Part shown: piece after piece, positions 28,940 through 39,736 of the stretch
Position numbering within the stretch: position 1 is the first letter of the stretch
How the letters are laid out: each line of letters begins with the position of its first letter
DNA from: Tritrichomonas foetus
Lineage: Eukaryota; Parabasalia; Tritrichomonadida; Tritrichomonadidae
Length of the DNA: 64,000 nucleotides
Direction: 5' to 3'
NCBI GenBank assembly: GCA_001839685.1
Contig: MLAK01000599.1
Location: 1-64,000 of the forward strand
Program-made: the position numbers and the translations under genes
The notes under the pieces: generated by a model
What the model was told of the DNA's origin: nothing
What the model saw: the letters and a program-made list of their open reading frames with translations, nothing else
The model's database searches: none

Positions 28940-31900
28940 ATGACTGCAACTGCAAGACCCGAATTGAGACAGCCTACTTTTATATGTTCGGTGTCATCAA
29001 CATCAGATGCAGCAATAAAACAATTTGTTGCAATTTCGAAAAACGTTTTAAACGCGAACCAATTTATTTGTCCGATGAAATCCGCCATTGATTTAGCAAT
29101 CCGTAGCAAGCCACCAGTCATTAAGCCGATACCAGGAGACATCTTAAATTTACCAGGGAATCTAGTCTCACTTGTCGTTACGAATTGGTTAGGAATACAA
29201 TTACGAAAACCACCACCAAAAGCGCCGGCAAAACGTCTAACACAACAAAGAAAAGGTGGTAAAACCGTTAATGTAGAACCGCCTCCTCCAGAGCCAGAAT
29301 TGCAAGGTCCATTTTTAGTTTTTATAACCGATTATCCGAGAACCGTTGAACAATTTCAAGATGTTTTAGCACAGCAGGCTCCAATTTATTGTCACTTGAC
29401 AATAGATGGAGGACCCCCAGTCACAGATAAAAAAAATTCAGCAGCTGTAAATCCTGCCACAAATTTTGAAAATGACTTAAAGGAAGTCCTTTCTTCTGAA
29501 ATGAAATTTTTTACCATTAAAATTTCTTCTGAAACTCCAATGGAACAACAGCTTATGGAAATTATTCAACAAATCCATTCAGTTTATAATGGATATGTAG
29601 AATACCGAAGAGAATTTGTCGATACATGTTATATTACCTTACCGACTTATCCAAAAGAGCCCATTTTATTTCCACTTTTACCAGCTGAAAAACCGCAGAA
29701 ATCAACACGCGACAGCGGTAGAGGAAGTATTTCACTAGCTGGACTAGCATCGTCACAGCCACAAAATCCAATTGTTGCTACTGATGCATTAAATGCTGCC
29801 TACAAGTCAATGATTCTTTCTGAAATTGAATCATTTATTCGAACAAGCGCTCAACCATGTTTTTCGACTCATTTTCAACATTACGCAGAAATTTTTCCTG
29901 CTTTTCCTTTACCTGCCTCACTCGCCCAGGTTTTAGCAATTCGTCCAAACTCAAAAGCAAAAGAAATTTTTCTCATGAGAAGAGCTGCTGATCGAAATAA
30001 TGTTCCATATGACACAATTTTTCGTGTACATATTCGGAAAAAGTTTGAAGAAATGATTGGATATTCCATTGGTGAAAGAAACCAAAAGGAATATTTAGCA
30101 TTTGAAATTTTACCAAATGTTATTGCACCTTTATCTGAACAATTCTCTGAATTTAAAATGGCAGAATTTGGTGGGAAAATACTTCTGGCTTTTTATCATA
30201 AAATACCAGAAGATTTACCGATTCTTGAAAGACATGATACATATGAATTACCAACTTATGTTGGTTTTGGAAAATGGTTTGATGAGCATGGACCTTTCAC
30301 ACATGAAGTAAAAGATATTAAAATTCCTAAAGATGTTGGTGTCAGCACTGGTGGAAGCAGTCTTTTCATGGGAATGGAATCAGATCAAACCACATCAATT
30401 GCAACTCATTATTTTTGTGAATCTGGACTAAGAGTGGTTACTTACCAGCCGAAAACTGAAAATGGAATGCTTGAAGATCTTCATTTCCATCTTTCTTACT
30501 GTCAAAATGAAAGATTTGCATTTAAGATGTCGCAAAGACCATCTCCAACAACAGGAGAAGAAGAAGAGGAAGACTCTGTTGAAACTTTAACTTCAATTAG
30601 AGGTGTTCTGAGCAAAAATACGGAATTTTACTTCGATCACTCATCTGATAAAGCCAATTTTATTATGACGTATAAAAATACACGTGTTGAGTTCGATATT
30701 CTAAAACATATATGTATTATTTCTGGAATTGAGGGTGAATCACATCGAATTATCACTCCCGATGGAAAATTAATCAAATATTGTCCAAATCCAATTATTT
30801 ATCATAGTGATGGAACAATTGCAACAAAAATTAGAGATAAATGGAAGATGGTTGATTCTGAAGGAATCGGATATGTAAAACGTGATGGGAAATGGCTTTT
30901 AGAACCGAAATTTAATGAAACTTCGACAACAATTTCCACATACTTTACATCGAGAAAGGTAACTAATAGATCTGATGGACTTTCAACAATTGATGATAAT
31001 GGTGAGATAACTTTGATTTTCCCTGATGAAACCAAATATAACATGAAAACCCATACATTTTATCATTCAAAAATACCCTCTGTTTCTGTTAATGAGAGAG
31101 TCATCACCATAGATTCAAAGGAATTTACTGCAGAATTTGCTAACAATTGTGATTGTTCCTTTACATTAAAGAATCAAGACTGTACAATCTCATTCAATGA
31201 AGATTTAAGACACCTTCTTATTCAATATGGACAATTTTGTAATGTGATGACAATAGTTGATTTATTAACAGGAAATATTGCTCATGTTGGTGCAAGAAGA
31301 TTTGTTTATTATTTAACAGAAGATTGGAAATGGAATTTAGGACGACAACTTTGTTCAAAGAAAGATATGCTTCAACATTTCCAAGATGGAGATTTCATTG
31401 ATCGAATTCAGGCAATTGAGAAAGTGGATAAAGAAGAAATTGAAACAATCATTACCAATGGTCATAAACCTCGACTTTTCATTGTTGAAAAAGATTTTAA
31501 TGATTTTAATGTTTTCGAACTTTTAGATGATTCTGTTTATAAAACAATTGCTGATCAGGCAATTAACCAGCCCAAGAAGAATACAGAGAAAGATCTAACA
31601 CTTTGGTTTAATACAAAACCAAAAAGTTTCCGTGAAATTAAAATATTGCCAAAAATTACAAGTGAAATGGCAAAACAAGCAGAAGAAGTTGTTCAAAAAG
31701 AAAATGAAATTCAAATAAACCAAAAAGTAGCTAGAATTAGTGCAATTGATCCAAAATGGAGAGTTGCAGAAGCACAACAACTTAAAGAAGAAGAAGAAAT
31801 GATCAATTTATATCAAAAATATGGAATTGACCAAAATTTTGATGTAAAAACCGTTTCCATCAACATTACTGACAACCAAATCTTCGAGGAAGAGGAAGAA

Positions 31901-31945
31901 GAAGCAAATGATGAATATTTAGAGGAAGAAGAATATAGTAGTTAA
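28940..31945 (+). CDS. SPAG17/PF6-like central-pair projection protein
   Basis: Probable component of the C1a projection of the flagellar central apparatus, which regulates beating. The 1,001-residue protein carries a proline-rich N-terminal region followed by GPFLVFITDYPRTVEQFQ (about residues 123-140), which resembles the conserved N-terminal block of SPAG17. Later it has several beta-hairpin repeats of the type TPDGKLIKY, SDGTIATK and DDNGEITLIFPDET (about 600-720). The C-terminus is charged, with a Glu-rich end. Human SPAG17 and algal PF6 are about twice as long, so this is a compact version. The start ATG is directly preceded by TCA. It is immediately upstream of IFT121 on the same strand. 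The identification rests on remembered family patterns. Confidence 0.72.
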   Translation: MTATARPELRQPTFICSVSSTSDAAIKQFVAISKNVLNANQFICPMKSAIDLAIRSKPPVIKPIPGDILNLPGNLVSLVVTNWLGIQLRKPPPKAPAKRLTQQRKGGKTVNVEPPPPEPELQGPFLVFITDYPRTVEQFQDVLAQQAPIYCHLTIDGGPPVTDKKNSAAVNPATNFENDLKEVLSSEMKFFTIKISSETPMEQQLMEIIQQIHSVYNGYVEYRREFVDTCYITLPTYPKEPILFPLLPAEKPQKSTRDSGRGSISLAGLASSQPQNPIVATDALNAAYKSMILSEIESFIRTSAQPCFSTHFQHYAEIFPAFPLPASLAQVLAIRPNSKAKEIFLMRRAADRNNVPYDTIFRVHIRKKFEEMIGYSIGERNQKEYLAFEILPNVIAPLSEQFSEFKMAEFGGKILLAFYHKIPEDLPILERHDTYELPTYVGFGKWFDEHGPFTHEVKDIKIPKDVGVSTGGSSLFMGMESDQTTSIATHYFCESGLRVVTYQPKTENGMLEDLHFHLSYCQNERFAFKMSQRPSPTTGEEEEEDSVETLTSIRGVLSKNTEFYFDHSSDKANFIMTYKNTRVEFDILKHICIISGIEGESHRIITPDGKLIKYCPNPIIYHSDGTIATKIRDKWKMVDSEGIGYVKRDGKWLLEPKFNETSTTISTYFTSRKVTNRSDGLSTIDDNGEITLIFPDETKYNMKTHTFYHSKIPSVSVNERVITIDSKEFTAEFANNCDCSFTLKNQDCTISFNEDLRHLLIQYGQFCNVMTIVDLLTGNIAHVGARRFVYYLTEDWKWNLGRQLCSKKDMLQHFQDGDFIDRIQAIEKVDKEEIETIITNGHKPRLFIVEKDFNDFNVFELLDDSVYKTIADQAINQPKKNTEKDLTLWFNTKPKSFREIKILPKITSEMAKQAEEVVQKENEIQINQKVARISAIDPKWRVAEAQQLKEEEEMINLYQKYGIDQNFDVKTVSINITDNQIFEEEEEEANDEYLEEEEYSS

Positions 31946-32216
31946 ATTTACTATCAGCTGATAAATTTAGAGCAGCCATAATAATGGTTGATTGTTTTTA
32001 TTAAAAATATTTTTGTTTTCAAAATCGATTTGGTATTTTTATTTTTTTAATATGAATAGAAACATATCATTAATTTGAACAGTGTTTTCTCTCTTCATAA
32101 TATCTGGATTATGGTCTCTATCTCCTTTATCACATCATTTTTTAGAGATATTTTTACTTAACATGTCAGATGATATCTTATTTCAAATCACATTTCCTGA
32201 TTAAATTTATAACTTC

Positions 32217-35200
32217 ATGTCTTCTTTTCACACTTATTTATCAAATCGAATTTCAACGCCGGAAGAAAAATCGGTTACTACAGTCGCGTGGAACCGTGTA
32301 AACAATTTAATTGCATGTGGACAAACAAATGGTGTTATTACAATCGCTTCAGTCAATTACAACCGAGATAGACCAGGTTTATGCAAGATTGACATCAACC
32401 TTACATTAGTGGAGCATAAGCATCAAATTACGGCACTTTGTTGGAACGAAAGATTTAATAAACTGACAAGTGGCGATAGCGCTGGATATTTAATTGTATG
32501 GCTCGAACATCAAGGAAAGTGGAGACCAAGTATGGTCAATGACCTGCATCAATGTCCGATCGTTTCAATATGCTGTTCAAACAACGGAGAATTAATTTCG
32601 ATCATTTATTTAGATGGACGAGTTGTTTGTGGTGATGTTTCAGGTAACCAAAAGTGGACAACAGCTTTTCATAATACGCCAACATGCGGCAGCTTCAATC
32701 CATCAGCCAAAATATTATTTCTCGGAACAGAAGATTGCCAGATGGTCATGCTGAAGAAGCGAGGTTCACAAACACAAGATATGGAAATTAACGTACCAAC
32801 AGAAAACAATAAAGTTGTTTCTACTTCATGGAGTCGAATTCATCCCCATTTGATGTTGATTGCATTCCAAAATGGTCACTTGGTCATTTTGTCATCTGAA
32901 AATGATATAAATCCGATCATTGTCGACACTGAGATGGAAATCACAGATGCCTGCTGGGCAAATTCCGGAACATTCATAGCTGTTTCTGGAATTGTTGATT
33001 CAGGACATTGCCAACTTCGATTTTTCTCAAAAACAGGAAAGCCAGTTCGAACTTTGAATGTTGCAGCTCAAAATATTTCATCAATTTCATTCAATCAAGG
33101 AGATACTCAACTCGTGCTTGGTGTCGATCATTCAATTTGTCTTGCACAGATTGTTCCTATTAATCCATGGGGATATTTTAATGAAACTCTTGTTTATGCA
33201 GTTGCTGGTGAAGAATCTTCATCTTCTGTTGTTTTCTTTAATTCGCAAACTGGCGAAAAACACATCAAAAAGATTTCAAATCTTGTCGATATTGCAGCTG
33301 GTCCCAATTCTGTACTGCTGGCTACTTCTACACCAGAAACTCAAGAAACTGCAATTCTTTTATGTAACAAAGTTGGTATTCCAACATCTACTAGTTTTGT
33401 TCCATTTTTACCTACATTTTTCTCAGTAACAAATCAGTTCGTTATTGCTTGTTCTTCACAAAGATTAAGTGTCTGGAATATTCAATCGGATGAAATAAAA
33501 TATAAATTGTTTAAGAATGAAGCAACAGCAATAGCTGCTCGTGGTTCCACACTTTTTGTTGCTTTTAAAACAGGTGAACTTGTAATGTATGGACTTGCAG
33601 AATTTGAAGAAATGGCTCGTTATAATTTATACAGTCAAATCGAATCAATTGCAGTTTCTAATGATCTTACACGTCTGTCACTGATTGATATATATGGAAA
33701 TATGATTTTCCTTGATGTCCATTCTGGAACAGTTGCTGATGAATCAAGGAAAGAAACATGGTGTATGAAATGGGCAGATGATTCACCTGATCTTTTCGTT
33801 TCTTTAGAAAGGCAAAAATTATATGTTTATCGTGATTTTGAAGCACTTGAGCCCATTATTTCTTTGACACATATTTGTTCTTTCAATGATTTAATTATTA
33901 CAGCTGTGGATTTCATCACTTTGTTTTTGGATCCACTTCATCCGAAGCTTGAATTGTTCCACAGATATGAAAGCAAGCCTTTACGTGATGTTCATTATTT
34001 ACTTGAATCTGAAGGAATTTCATTTGATGAAATTACAAATTATGTGAAACAAAACTCACACGTGAAATTGTGGATGCTTCTTGCTGAAACAGCACTTGAT
34101 CAAATGAATCTTCAACTTGCTGAACGTTGCTTTATTGAATGCCAAAATAATCCAGGTATTCAATTAATGAAGAAAATTTCTAAAATTCCTAAAAATGGTC
34201 CAGTTCAACGTGGATTTGTTTTATGGTATCTTAAACGTTATGAAGAAGCCGAAGAATGCTTTAAGGGAACTGATTATGCTTCTCAGATGTATGCAACTGT
34301 TGGAAATTGGACAAAAGTTGCAGAAATTGTAAGTGAAGATGATGAAGAACTATATACAAGATGTCATGTAGCACTTGGTAATGAAGCCTACATGCAAGGA
34401 GATTGGGCAACAGCTGCAAGTGAATATAATTTAGCTCATGATTATTCAAAACAACTTCGAGCACTATATCGTGGTTGTGATTTTGCTGGAATTTCACGTT
34501 TATGTGATTGTCTAAAACAAAGAGATCCACTTCTTAATGAAATTGGTCTTAAATTTGTCGCCTTAGGTTCACATGATAAAGCAGTAGAAGCATTTTTGAA
34601 ATTAGGTGATGTTCAAAAAGCAATTGATGCTTGCGTCCATTTAAACCAATGGACAACAGCACTTCAACTTGCAGATGAACATAAAGAAATTAATAAAAGA
34701 ATATTAATGGGTCGTTATGCACATCATCTTGCTGAAAATAGCCATATCGCAGCAGCCATTAACATGTATGTGAAGTATAAACTTCCACGTGATGCTGCTC
34801 TTTTGTTAGATAAAGAAGGTGATATTGCATTCAAACAAACTCGACAATTTTTGTTTGCTAAAAAATGTTACGTTTTCGCAGCTGATCTTTTAGAACAAAA
34901 TGCAAAAGAAAATACAAGTGGAAATCAACAAAATACCACAGAAAATGATAAATCTGAAGCACAAGCTGAATGGCATAAAGCAGAAGCTGTCCATTTCCTT
35001 ATAATGGCTCATCAGCAAATGTATGCAGGAAAATGGGAAGATGCAATAATTACAGCTGCTCGAGTTTTTGCTGTTTATCATGATATTATTGGCAAAGATC
35101 GCGCTGCAGCTTTACTTGCCCTCTGTGGATTCAACTCACGATATTTGAAACAATGCTCTAATGGATTTATTCAATTAGAAAATTCTGAAAGCTTAACTAA

Positions 35201-35486
35201 AAAGAAACGACAAAGAATGGAAAATATGGCTGTTCGTATTTTCGGTAAAAATCCACCAAATGATCCTGGTGATTTACCGGTAATTGAATGTAAGAAATGT
35301 AAAGCTAGGCTAATTGAGCCAAATTGTAAATGTACTTGTGGATATGTAACAGTGCCAAGTATTGTATCAGGAAAAGTCATTGTTAGTGGGAAAGTTTGGA
35401 GATGCTCAAAATGCAAACACTATGCTTTACAAGAAGAAATTGCGAAATACAAAGTTTGTCCACTTTGTCACACGCAAAGAGACTAA
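32217..35486 (+). CDS. IFT121/WDR35, intraflagellar transport A subunit
   Basis: Core IFT-A protein needed for retrograde transport and membrane-protein entry in cilia. The 1,089-residue protein starts with WD repeats (about 1-600). Its opening YLSNRIS...VAWNRVNNLIACG and the LTSGDSAGYLIVWLEHQGKW block match WDR35 closely. TPR-like helical repeats follow (about 620-990). A cysteine-rich C-terminal zinc-binding module is visible (CKKCKAR, CKCTCGY, WRCSKCKHY, CPLCHTQ; about 1025-1087). Length is near that of the human protein. The ATG overlaps a TTCATG context. The neighbouring SPAG17-like gene is also ciliary. Confidence 0.92.
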   Translation: MSSFHTYLSNRISTPEEKSVTTVAWNRVNNLIACGQTNGVITIASVNYNRDRPGLCKIDINLTLVEHKHQITALCWNERFNKLTSGDSAGYLIVWLEHQGKWRPSMVNDLHQCPIVSICCSNNGELISIIYLDGRVVCGDVSGNQKWTTAFHNTPTCGSFNPSAKILFLGTEDCQMVMLKKRGSQTQDMEINVPTENNKVVSTSWSRIHPHLMLIAFQNGHLVILSSENDINPIIVDTEMEITDACWANSGTFIAVSGIVDSGHCQLRFFSKTGKPVRTLNVAAQNISSISFNQGDTQLVLGVDHSICLAQIVPINPWGYFNETLVYAVAGEESSSSVVFFNSQTGEKHIKKISNLVDIAAGPNSVLLATSTPETQETAILLCNKVGIPTSTSFVPFLPTFFSVTNQFVIACSSQRLSVWNIQSDEIKYKLFKNEATAIAARGSTLFVAFKTGELVMYGLAEFEEMARYNLYSQIESIAVSNDLTRLSLIDIYGNMIFLDVHSGTVADESRKETWCMKWADDSPDLFVSLERQKLYVYRDFEALEPIISLTHICSFNDLIITAVDFITLFLDPLHPKLELFHRYESKPLRDVHYLLESEGISFDEITNYVKQNSHVKLWMLLAETALDQMNLQLAERCFIECQNNPGIQLMKKISKIPKNGPVQRGFVLWYLKRYEEAEECFKGTDYASQMYATVGNWTKVAEIVSEDDEELYTRCHVALGNEAYMQGDWATAASEYNLAHDYSKQLRALYRGCDFAGISRLCDCLKQRDPLLNEIGLKFVALGSHDKAVEAFLKLGDVQKAIDACVHLNQWTTALQLADEHKEINKRILMGRYAHHLAENSHIAAAINMYVKYKLPRDAALLLDKEGDIAFKQTRQFLFAKKCYVFAADLLEQNAKENTSGNQQNTTENDKSEAQAEWHKAEAVHFLIMAHQQMYAGKWEDAIITAARVFAVYHDIIGKDRAAALLALCGFNSRYLKQCSNGFIQLENSESLTKKKRQRMENMAVRIFGKNPPNDPGDLPVIECKKCKARLIEPNCKCTCGYVTVPSIVSGKVIVSGKVWRCSKCKHYALQEEIAKYKVCPLCHTQRD

Positions 35487-35966
35487 TTTATTATGTTTAT
35501 TTTTTATGTTTTATAACTTAATTATAATAAATGCCTAATGTTAGATATTATTTCTCTATTATACCTCTTCTTTTCAGAATAATGATTTGATCAATGTGAG
35601 ATTTTATTTCAATTAAAACAAAGAAAATTGTCAGAAACTTACATTTTTGAAATATCTTAGGATATAATAATTATACTACTAGTTTATCATAAAGAGTAAG
35701 AATATTATTTAATTATACTTGTAAATTTCCAAATTTTAATGACAACTCGTGATTATGAATCGATATTTTCGTGTTTATTTTAAAAATGATGGTTAACATT
35801 AATTTGATTTAAAATAATTGAATATTATTTGAAATTTGATGAGAAGCTAACAAAATCTATACTGATTGAAATTATTTGACCATACATGGAGAAATTAAGG
35901 TAAAAATATAAATTTAACCATAACTTGTTAATATCTGTTCTTAACGTCTGTTATAAAAAGTGACTC
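35487..35966. other. Intergenic
   Basis: A very AT-rich 480-base spacer between IFT121 and the BRWD/PHIP-like gene. No reading frame, repeat or RNA gene recognised. Confidence 0.6.
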
Positions 35967-38759
35967 ATGAACTTAACGGTCGCTAACACTGCCATGGATG
36001 TATCGATCAAACGTGAAATATGCATCCTTCTTTGCCATTATTTAAAACAAAAAAATCCTGATATTTACAAAGAACTGGCAGAATTTGTTGAAAAACAAAA
36101 ATTTTTACCGCCTGGATGCCAGTCGGTAGAAGAGGCTCTTAACCTTCGATATCAGAGCTTTTCTTCGGATCAATTCTACGAATTCATCAAATCTTTGCGG
36201 CCAAAGGACGACTTTCCTTCAATTTTTCGACGAATTGCACCATTCGAACTTCCACCCGTTCATACAGAAGAAATGGCAGCCATTAAACGAATTTTTGTCC
36301 ATCGAAAAGAAATCTACTGTTTAACAATCGATCCGCTTTCACGAATTATCGTCACGGCATCCGATGATTTTTCCATTAAGGTTTGGTCAATTCCATCAAT
36401 CGAGCCGATCTTCAGATTTGTCGGACACGAGGCGGTTATCACCAACATCACTTTAAATCCAACCTGCTCGATGTTGCTTTCATCATCAGAAGATAAAACA
36501 ATTCGACTTTGGTCGCTTGAAACTGGGAAATGTTTATCAGTTTTAGGTGGCTTCACTAGTGAAGTAGTCCATTATGCTGTTTTCTCGCCAACTGGATCAG
36601 TCATTGCAGCTGCTTGTGAAGATGGCACCATTCCAATTTGGAAAACGAAAGATGCAATACAATGCAGGCCGCCTGTGAAAACACTAAGATCTCCTGCCAA
36701 GGGAGCGGTTACATGGCTATCTTTCTCACCAGGAAGTGAATTTTTAGCATTTTCAGCTGAAACTAATTCTGTTGTTGTTACTGCATTGAAAACACTCACA
36801 CAATATACTTTGGAATTGCATCAATGCTTAGCCGACAGCATTTTGTTTTCACAGAGGTATACATCAATCGGCAGAGAACTTGGTCCACGCTTACTGACTG
36901 TTGCAAATGAAGAGGGTGTTGCTGCAATTTGGTGCTTAGAAGGTGGACAATGGAAATCCAAATTCGTCTTTCGGCATCACACCGGACAAGGTCGACGATC
37001 ATCAAAAATCAATAGAATTGCCTGGGATTGTGAAGAACATCTTCTTGTGATTGCCAAAACAAATGCTGTTTATGTTTGTGATTCTATCAATGGAGAAACT
37101 ATTGGCCAAATTTCAACAACAGCTGCCGCTTTTGAAAATACGACTTGTGTTGTTGGAAATCCAGTAAAACGTGAACTCTTCTTTGTCGCAAACCGTTCAG
37201 GATCATGTTGTTTATTAGATTCATTCCAACTTAGTGTAGTTTGTGAATTTCGTGGTGCTGATGATGCAGACTTCAGTGATGCTGTTTGGTCGAAAGATGG
37301 CGAGCATGTTTTCGCAGTAGACTTAGCAGGTGCTGTGACTGTCTTTAAGACAGTCGAATCGAAAAATAACATTGAACTTAAAGTGTCAGAATGTTATACT
37401 TCTGAAGACTTCGGAATCGTGGATAACCACTTTTTCTGTGACAGAACTGGAAAAAGATTAAGTCCACAGCCATTTTCACATGATATTCGAACCTTTGGAA
37501 TTCCACTACATATCTCACAGTCACCAATGGTTCGAAATAGTGCAATTGAACTTCGGCTTATTCAACGCCTCATCTCAAACGAACGTCCAACTGCCACTCA
37601 AGCCCAAGCGCCGGCAATTGGACCTCCACCCCTTCATATTCGAATGACGACAGAGTATCCCGTTAATCCACATGGAAAAGGATCATTTAAACTAATTTCT
37701 GATTCTGAAGGAAGTGATGCGGAAACTGCAAGATTTAGAATAGAATCAGAATCAGAAGATTGGCTTTTTACTGAAGACTTACCAGAAAATGAACCATCTG
37801 AGCCACAACCATTACCAACCGTAATGCAAACTTCTGATCTACCTTCCGGATTTTACCCTGAATGGACTACAGCAATCGCTTATGATGAAGAGGTATATAT
37901 TCCACAAATTGGTGATAATGTTATTTTCTTTAAAGAAGAATACTGTAAATTACTAAGTGAAATTCAATCAAATGAAGCCATTCCATCCTTTCTTGAAGAG
38001 GATATTTTCATGCTTCGTACAACTGTCATTGATGTAGATATAGCAGATAATGGCATGAAAATAATGCTTGCAAGACAAGGTGACACTCATTTTTGGACAA
38101 TTTTCCCCCTCCCTGAAAAAAGACGTTATATTGTTTTATTATCTAGGTTTAAGACAGCATTATCTGTTATTAAGTCTTTACAGGATGGTACTTTAGTTAC
38201 CTTTGAAAGAAAAAATGAAAATGGATTCATGGAATCTGCAAAAGGAAGTGTTACAGTTGTGAAAGGAGATATTCAAACAAATCCTAATAATTCAATTATC
38301 TTAGATATGGGAAAAAATCAACTTGAAATTTCGCCGTGGGAAATTACAAACATTAATGGAACTCCTGTAAAATATACAGATCAATCTATACTTTTTGCAA
38401 ACTTTTCTGCGATGATTGTAAACACTGTAGAAACCTTTATAAATGATCCACAATATGCCTCAATTGTTCATTGTCCTGATCCAAATGATTTCGAAGTAGC
38501 AACAAAAATTAAAATGCCAATGTCACTTACAATGATTCGAGAAAGATTAGAAAGTAACTGGTACCGAGCTTTTCCTGGAATTGGTTGTGATGCAAAATTA
38601 ATTGAGAAAAATATGGTGGCTCTTTATGGAGAAGAAAGTGTTCAAGTGAAAATGGCGCGAATGGCAAAGAAAATAATCGCTGACACGCTTGAAAGCATAA
38701 AGAAGCAAATGCTTGAGAAGACACAGATGAAGCAGCAAATGATGGGACTGAAAAAATGA
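35967..38759 (+). CDS. BRWD/PHIP-like WD-repeat bromodomain protein
   Basis: Predicted chromatin-reading protein, in animals a substrate receptor of CUL4 ubiquitin ligases. The 930-residue protein has an N-terminal helical domain (about 10-80), WD repeats from VHRKEIYCLTIDPLSR (about 110) to about 470, and an acidic/Pro-rich linker. A beta-rich segment about 640-750 could be the cryptic Tudor domain. A C-terminal bromodomain-like region follows (about 830-915): KMPMSLTMIRERLESNWYRA and AKLIEKNMVALYGEESV align well with PHIP/BRWD1. Animal proteins have two bromodomains; I see one. The acetyl-lysine-binding Asn appears replaced by Gly888. An alternative ATG lies nine codons downstream at 35994. 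Confidence 0.87.
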   Translation: MNLTVANTAMDVSIKREICILLCHYLKQKNPDIYKELAEFVEKQKFLPPGCQSVEEALNLRYQSFSSDQFYEFIKSLRPKDDFPSIFRRIAPFELPPVHTEEMAAIKRIFVHRKEIYCLTIDPLSRIIVTASDDFSIKVWSIPSIEPIFRFVGHEAVITNITLNPTCSMLLSSSEDKTIRLWSLETGKCLSVLGGFTSEVVHYAVFSPTGSVIAAACEDGTIPIWKTKDAIQCRPPVKTLRSPAKGAVTWLSFSPGSEFLAFSAETNSVVVTALKTLTQYTLELHQCLADSILFSQRYTSIGRELGPRLLTVANEEGVAAIWCLEGGQWKSKFVFRHHTGQGRRSSKINRIAWDCEEHLLVIAKTNAVYVCDSINGETIGQISTTAAAFENTTCVVGNPVKRELFFVANRSGSCCLLDSFQLSVVCEFRGADDADFSDAVWSKDGEHVFAVDLAGAVTVFKTVESKNNIELKVSECYTSEDFGIVDNHFFCDRTGKRLSPQPFSHDIRTFGIPLHISQSPMVRNSAIELRLIQRLISNERPTATQAQAPAIGPPPLHIRMTTEYPVNPHGKGSFKLISDSEGSDAETARFRIESESEDWLFTEDLPENEPSEPQPLPTVMQTSDLPSGFYPEWTTAIAYDEEVYIPQIGDNVIFFKEEYCKLLSEIQSNEAIPSFLEEDIFMLRTTVIDVDIADNGMKIMLARQGDTHFWTIFPLPEKRRYIVLLSRFKTALSVIKSLQDGTLVTFERKNENGFMESAKGSVTVVKGDIQTNPNNSIILDMGKNQLEISPWEITNINGTPVKYTDQSILFANFSAMIVNTVETFINDPQYASIVHCPDPNDFEVATKIKMPMSLTMIRERLESNWYRAFPGIGCDAKLIEKNMVALYGEESVQVKMARMAKKIIADTLESIKKQMLEKTQMKQQMMGLKK

Positions 38760-39046
38760 TAATATTCGGGTTATAGATTCTATAGAGAATTAATATTTTA
38801 TGTGTTTAACAAATTTTATTAAAATATATTATATTATCGAATTTCTTAAAATGTGATGTCTTTATTGCTAATTTAAGATTATGGTCCATGATGTAGACTT
38901 TATTTTAAAGATATGTGAGTTGTTTTGATTGATTTAATTAATTATAATAATAAAACCTGGTGAAAAGTCTGAAAGATGAGAAAGATATAGAAGACGATTA
39001 AATTTTATTGAATTTTGGGTGAAATATTTATAAACGTACATCAAAA

Positions 39047-39736
39047 ATGTCTAAAAAAGAGAAACTTCCAATTCTTCCGATGAATTATTCTGCCATGAGA
39101 GCCCTTCTTGAAGAAAACAGAAGACTGCGTGAGCAATTAGATCAAGAAAAAACAACTCTTTCCAACGATATATCATCACTCCAAAAGCATATTCTCCTTG
39201 CTGACAAATTATCAAAAGCAAATCGCATTTCTTCAGAATTAGTTGAACAGTTTATGTTGGTTTCTTCATCTTTAGATTCGCTTGTATTAAAACCTAACAT
39301 TACATTTCACAAAGCGCCATCAACACAACTAAACGATTTATCAGATCCGTTAAAACAAGCCAGATTAGAATACGAAACATTAGAAATGGCCTGCCGAGAA
39401 ATTGCACAAAAGCGTACTGGATTAGCATTGGATGAACAAAAACTAAGCACAAAAAGATCAACGCTTTTACAAACAATTTCTGCTTCTAGACAAGAATTGA
39501 ATGAGCTCATGACCCAAAAAGAAAAACTCGATCATGAAATTATTGAACTTCAATCATTGAAGGAATTTTGGGAGCAGAAAAACGATGAGTCGAAATCGGT
39601 TCTTCACACAGCAGAAACAGAAATTGGATCGTTCACGAGTGCGCAAGAAGCGGAAAATGTTCAAAAACTTCAAGAATTATATTCAATTTTCAATGTTCTT
39701 GATGATGCGTCTCAAATCTTGCGCGAACAAATTTAA
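39047..39736 (+). CDS. Small coiled-coil protein
   Basis: A 229-residue protein with two coiled-coil stretches (about residues 14-60 and 105-225) separated by a Pro/Asn-containing linker near KPNITFHKAP. No membrane span, signal or catalytic motif. The ATG follows TCAAAA, similar to other starts here. I do not recognise the family; small coiled-coil proteins of this kind are often cytoskeletal, kinetochore or ciliary parts, but nothing in the sequence decides it. The giant coiled-coil gene lies next on the same strand, beyond the assembly gap. Confidence 0.7.
   Translation: MSKKEKLPILPMNYSAMRALLEENRRLREQLDQEKTTLSNDISSLQKHILLADKLSKANRISSELVEQFMLVSSSLDSLVLKPNITFHKAPSTQLNDLSDPLKQARLEYETLEMACREIAQKRTGLALDEQKLSTKRSTLLQTISASRQELNELMTQKEKLDHEIIELQSLKEFWEQKNDESKSVLHTAETEIGSFTSAQEAENVQKLQELYSIFNVLDDASQILREQI

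Noticed and set aside
33058..33429. 123-residue Leu-rich frame inside IFT121
   Set aside because: Shifted-frame shadow of a well-supported WD-repeat gene.
35984..35995. Intron 3' splice motif resembling CTAACAC near the BRWD-like start
   Set aside because: It matches the trichomonad branch-site motif only in part, no matching 5' splice site was seen upstream, and the frame is intact without splicing.
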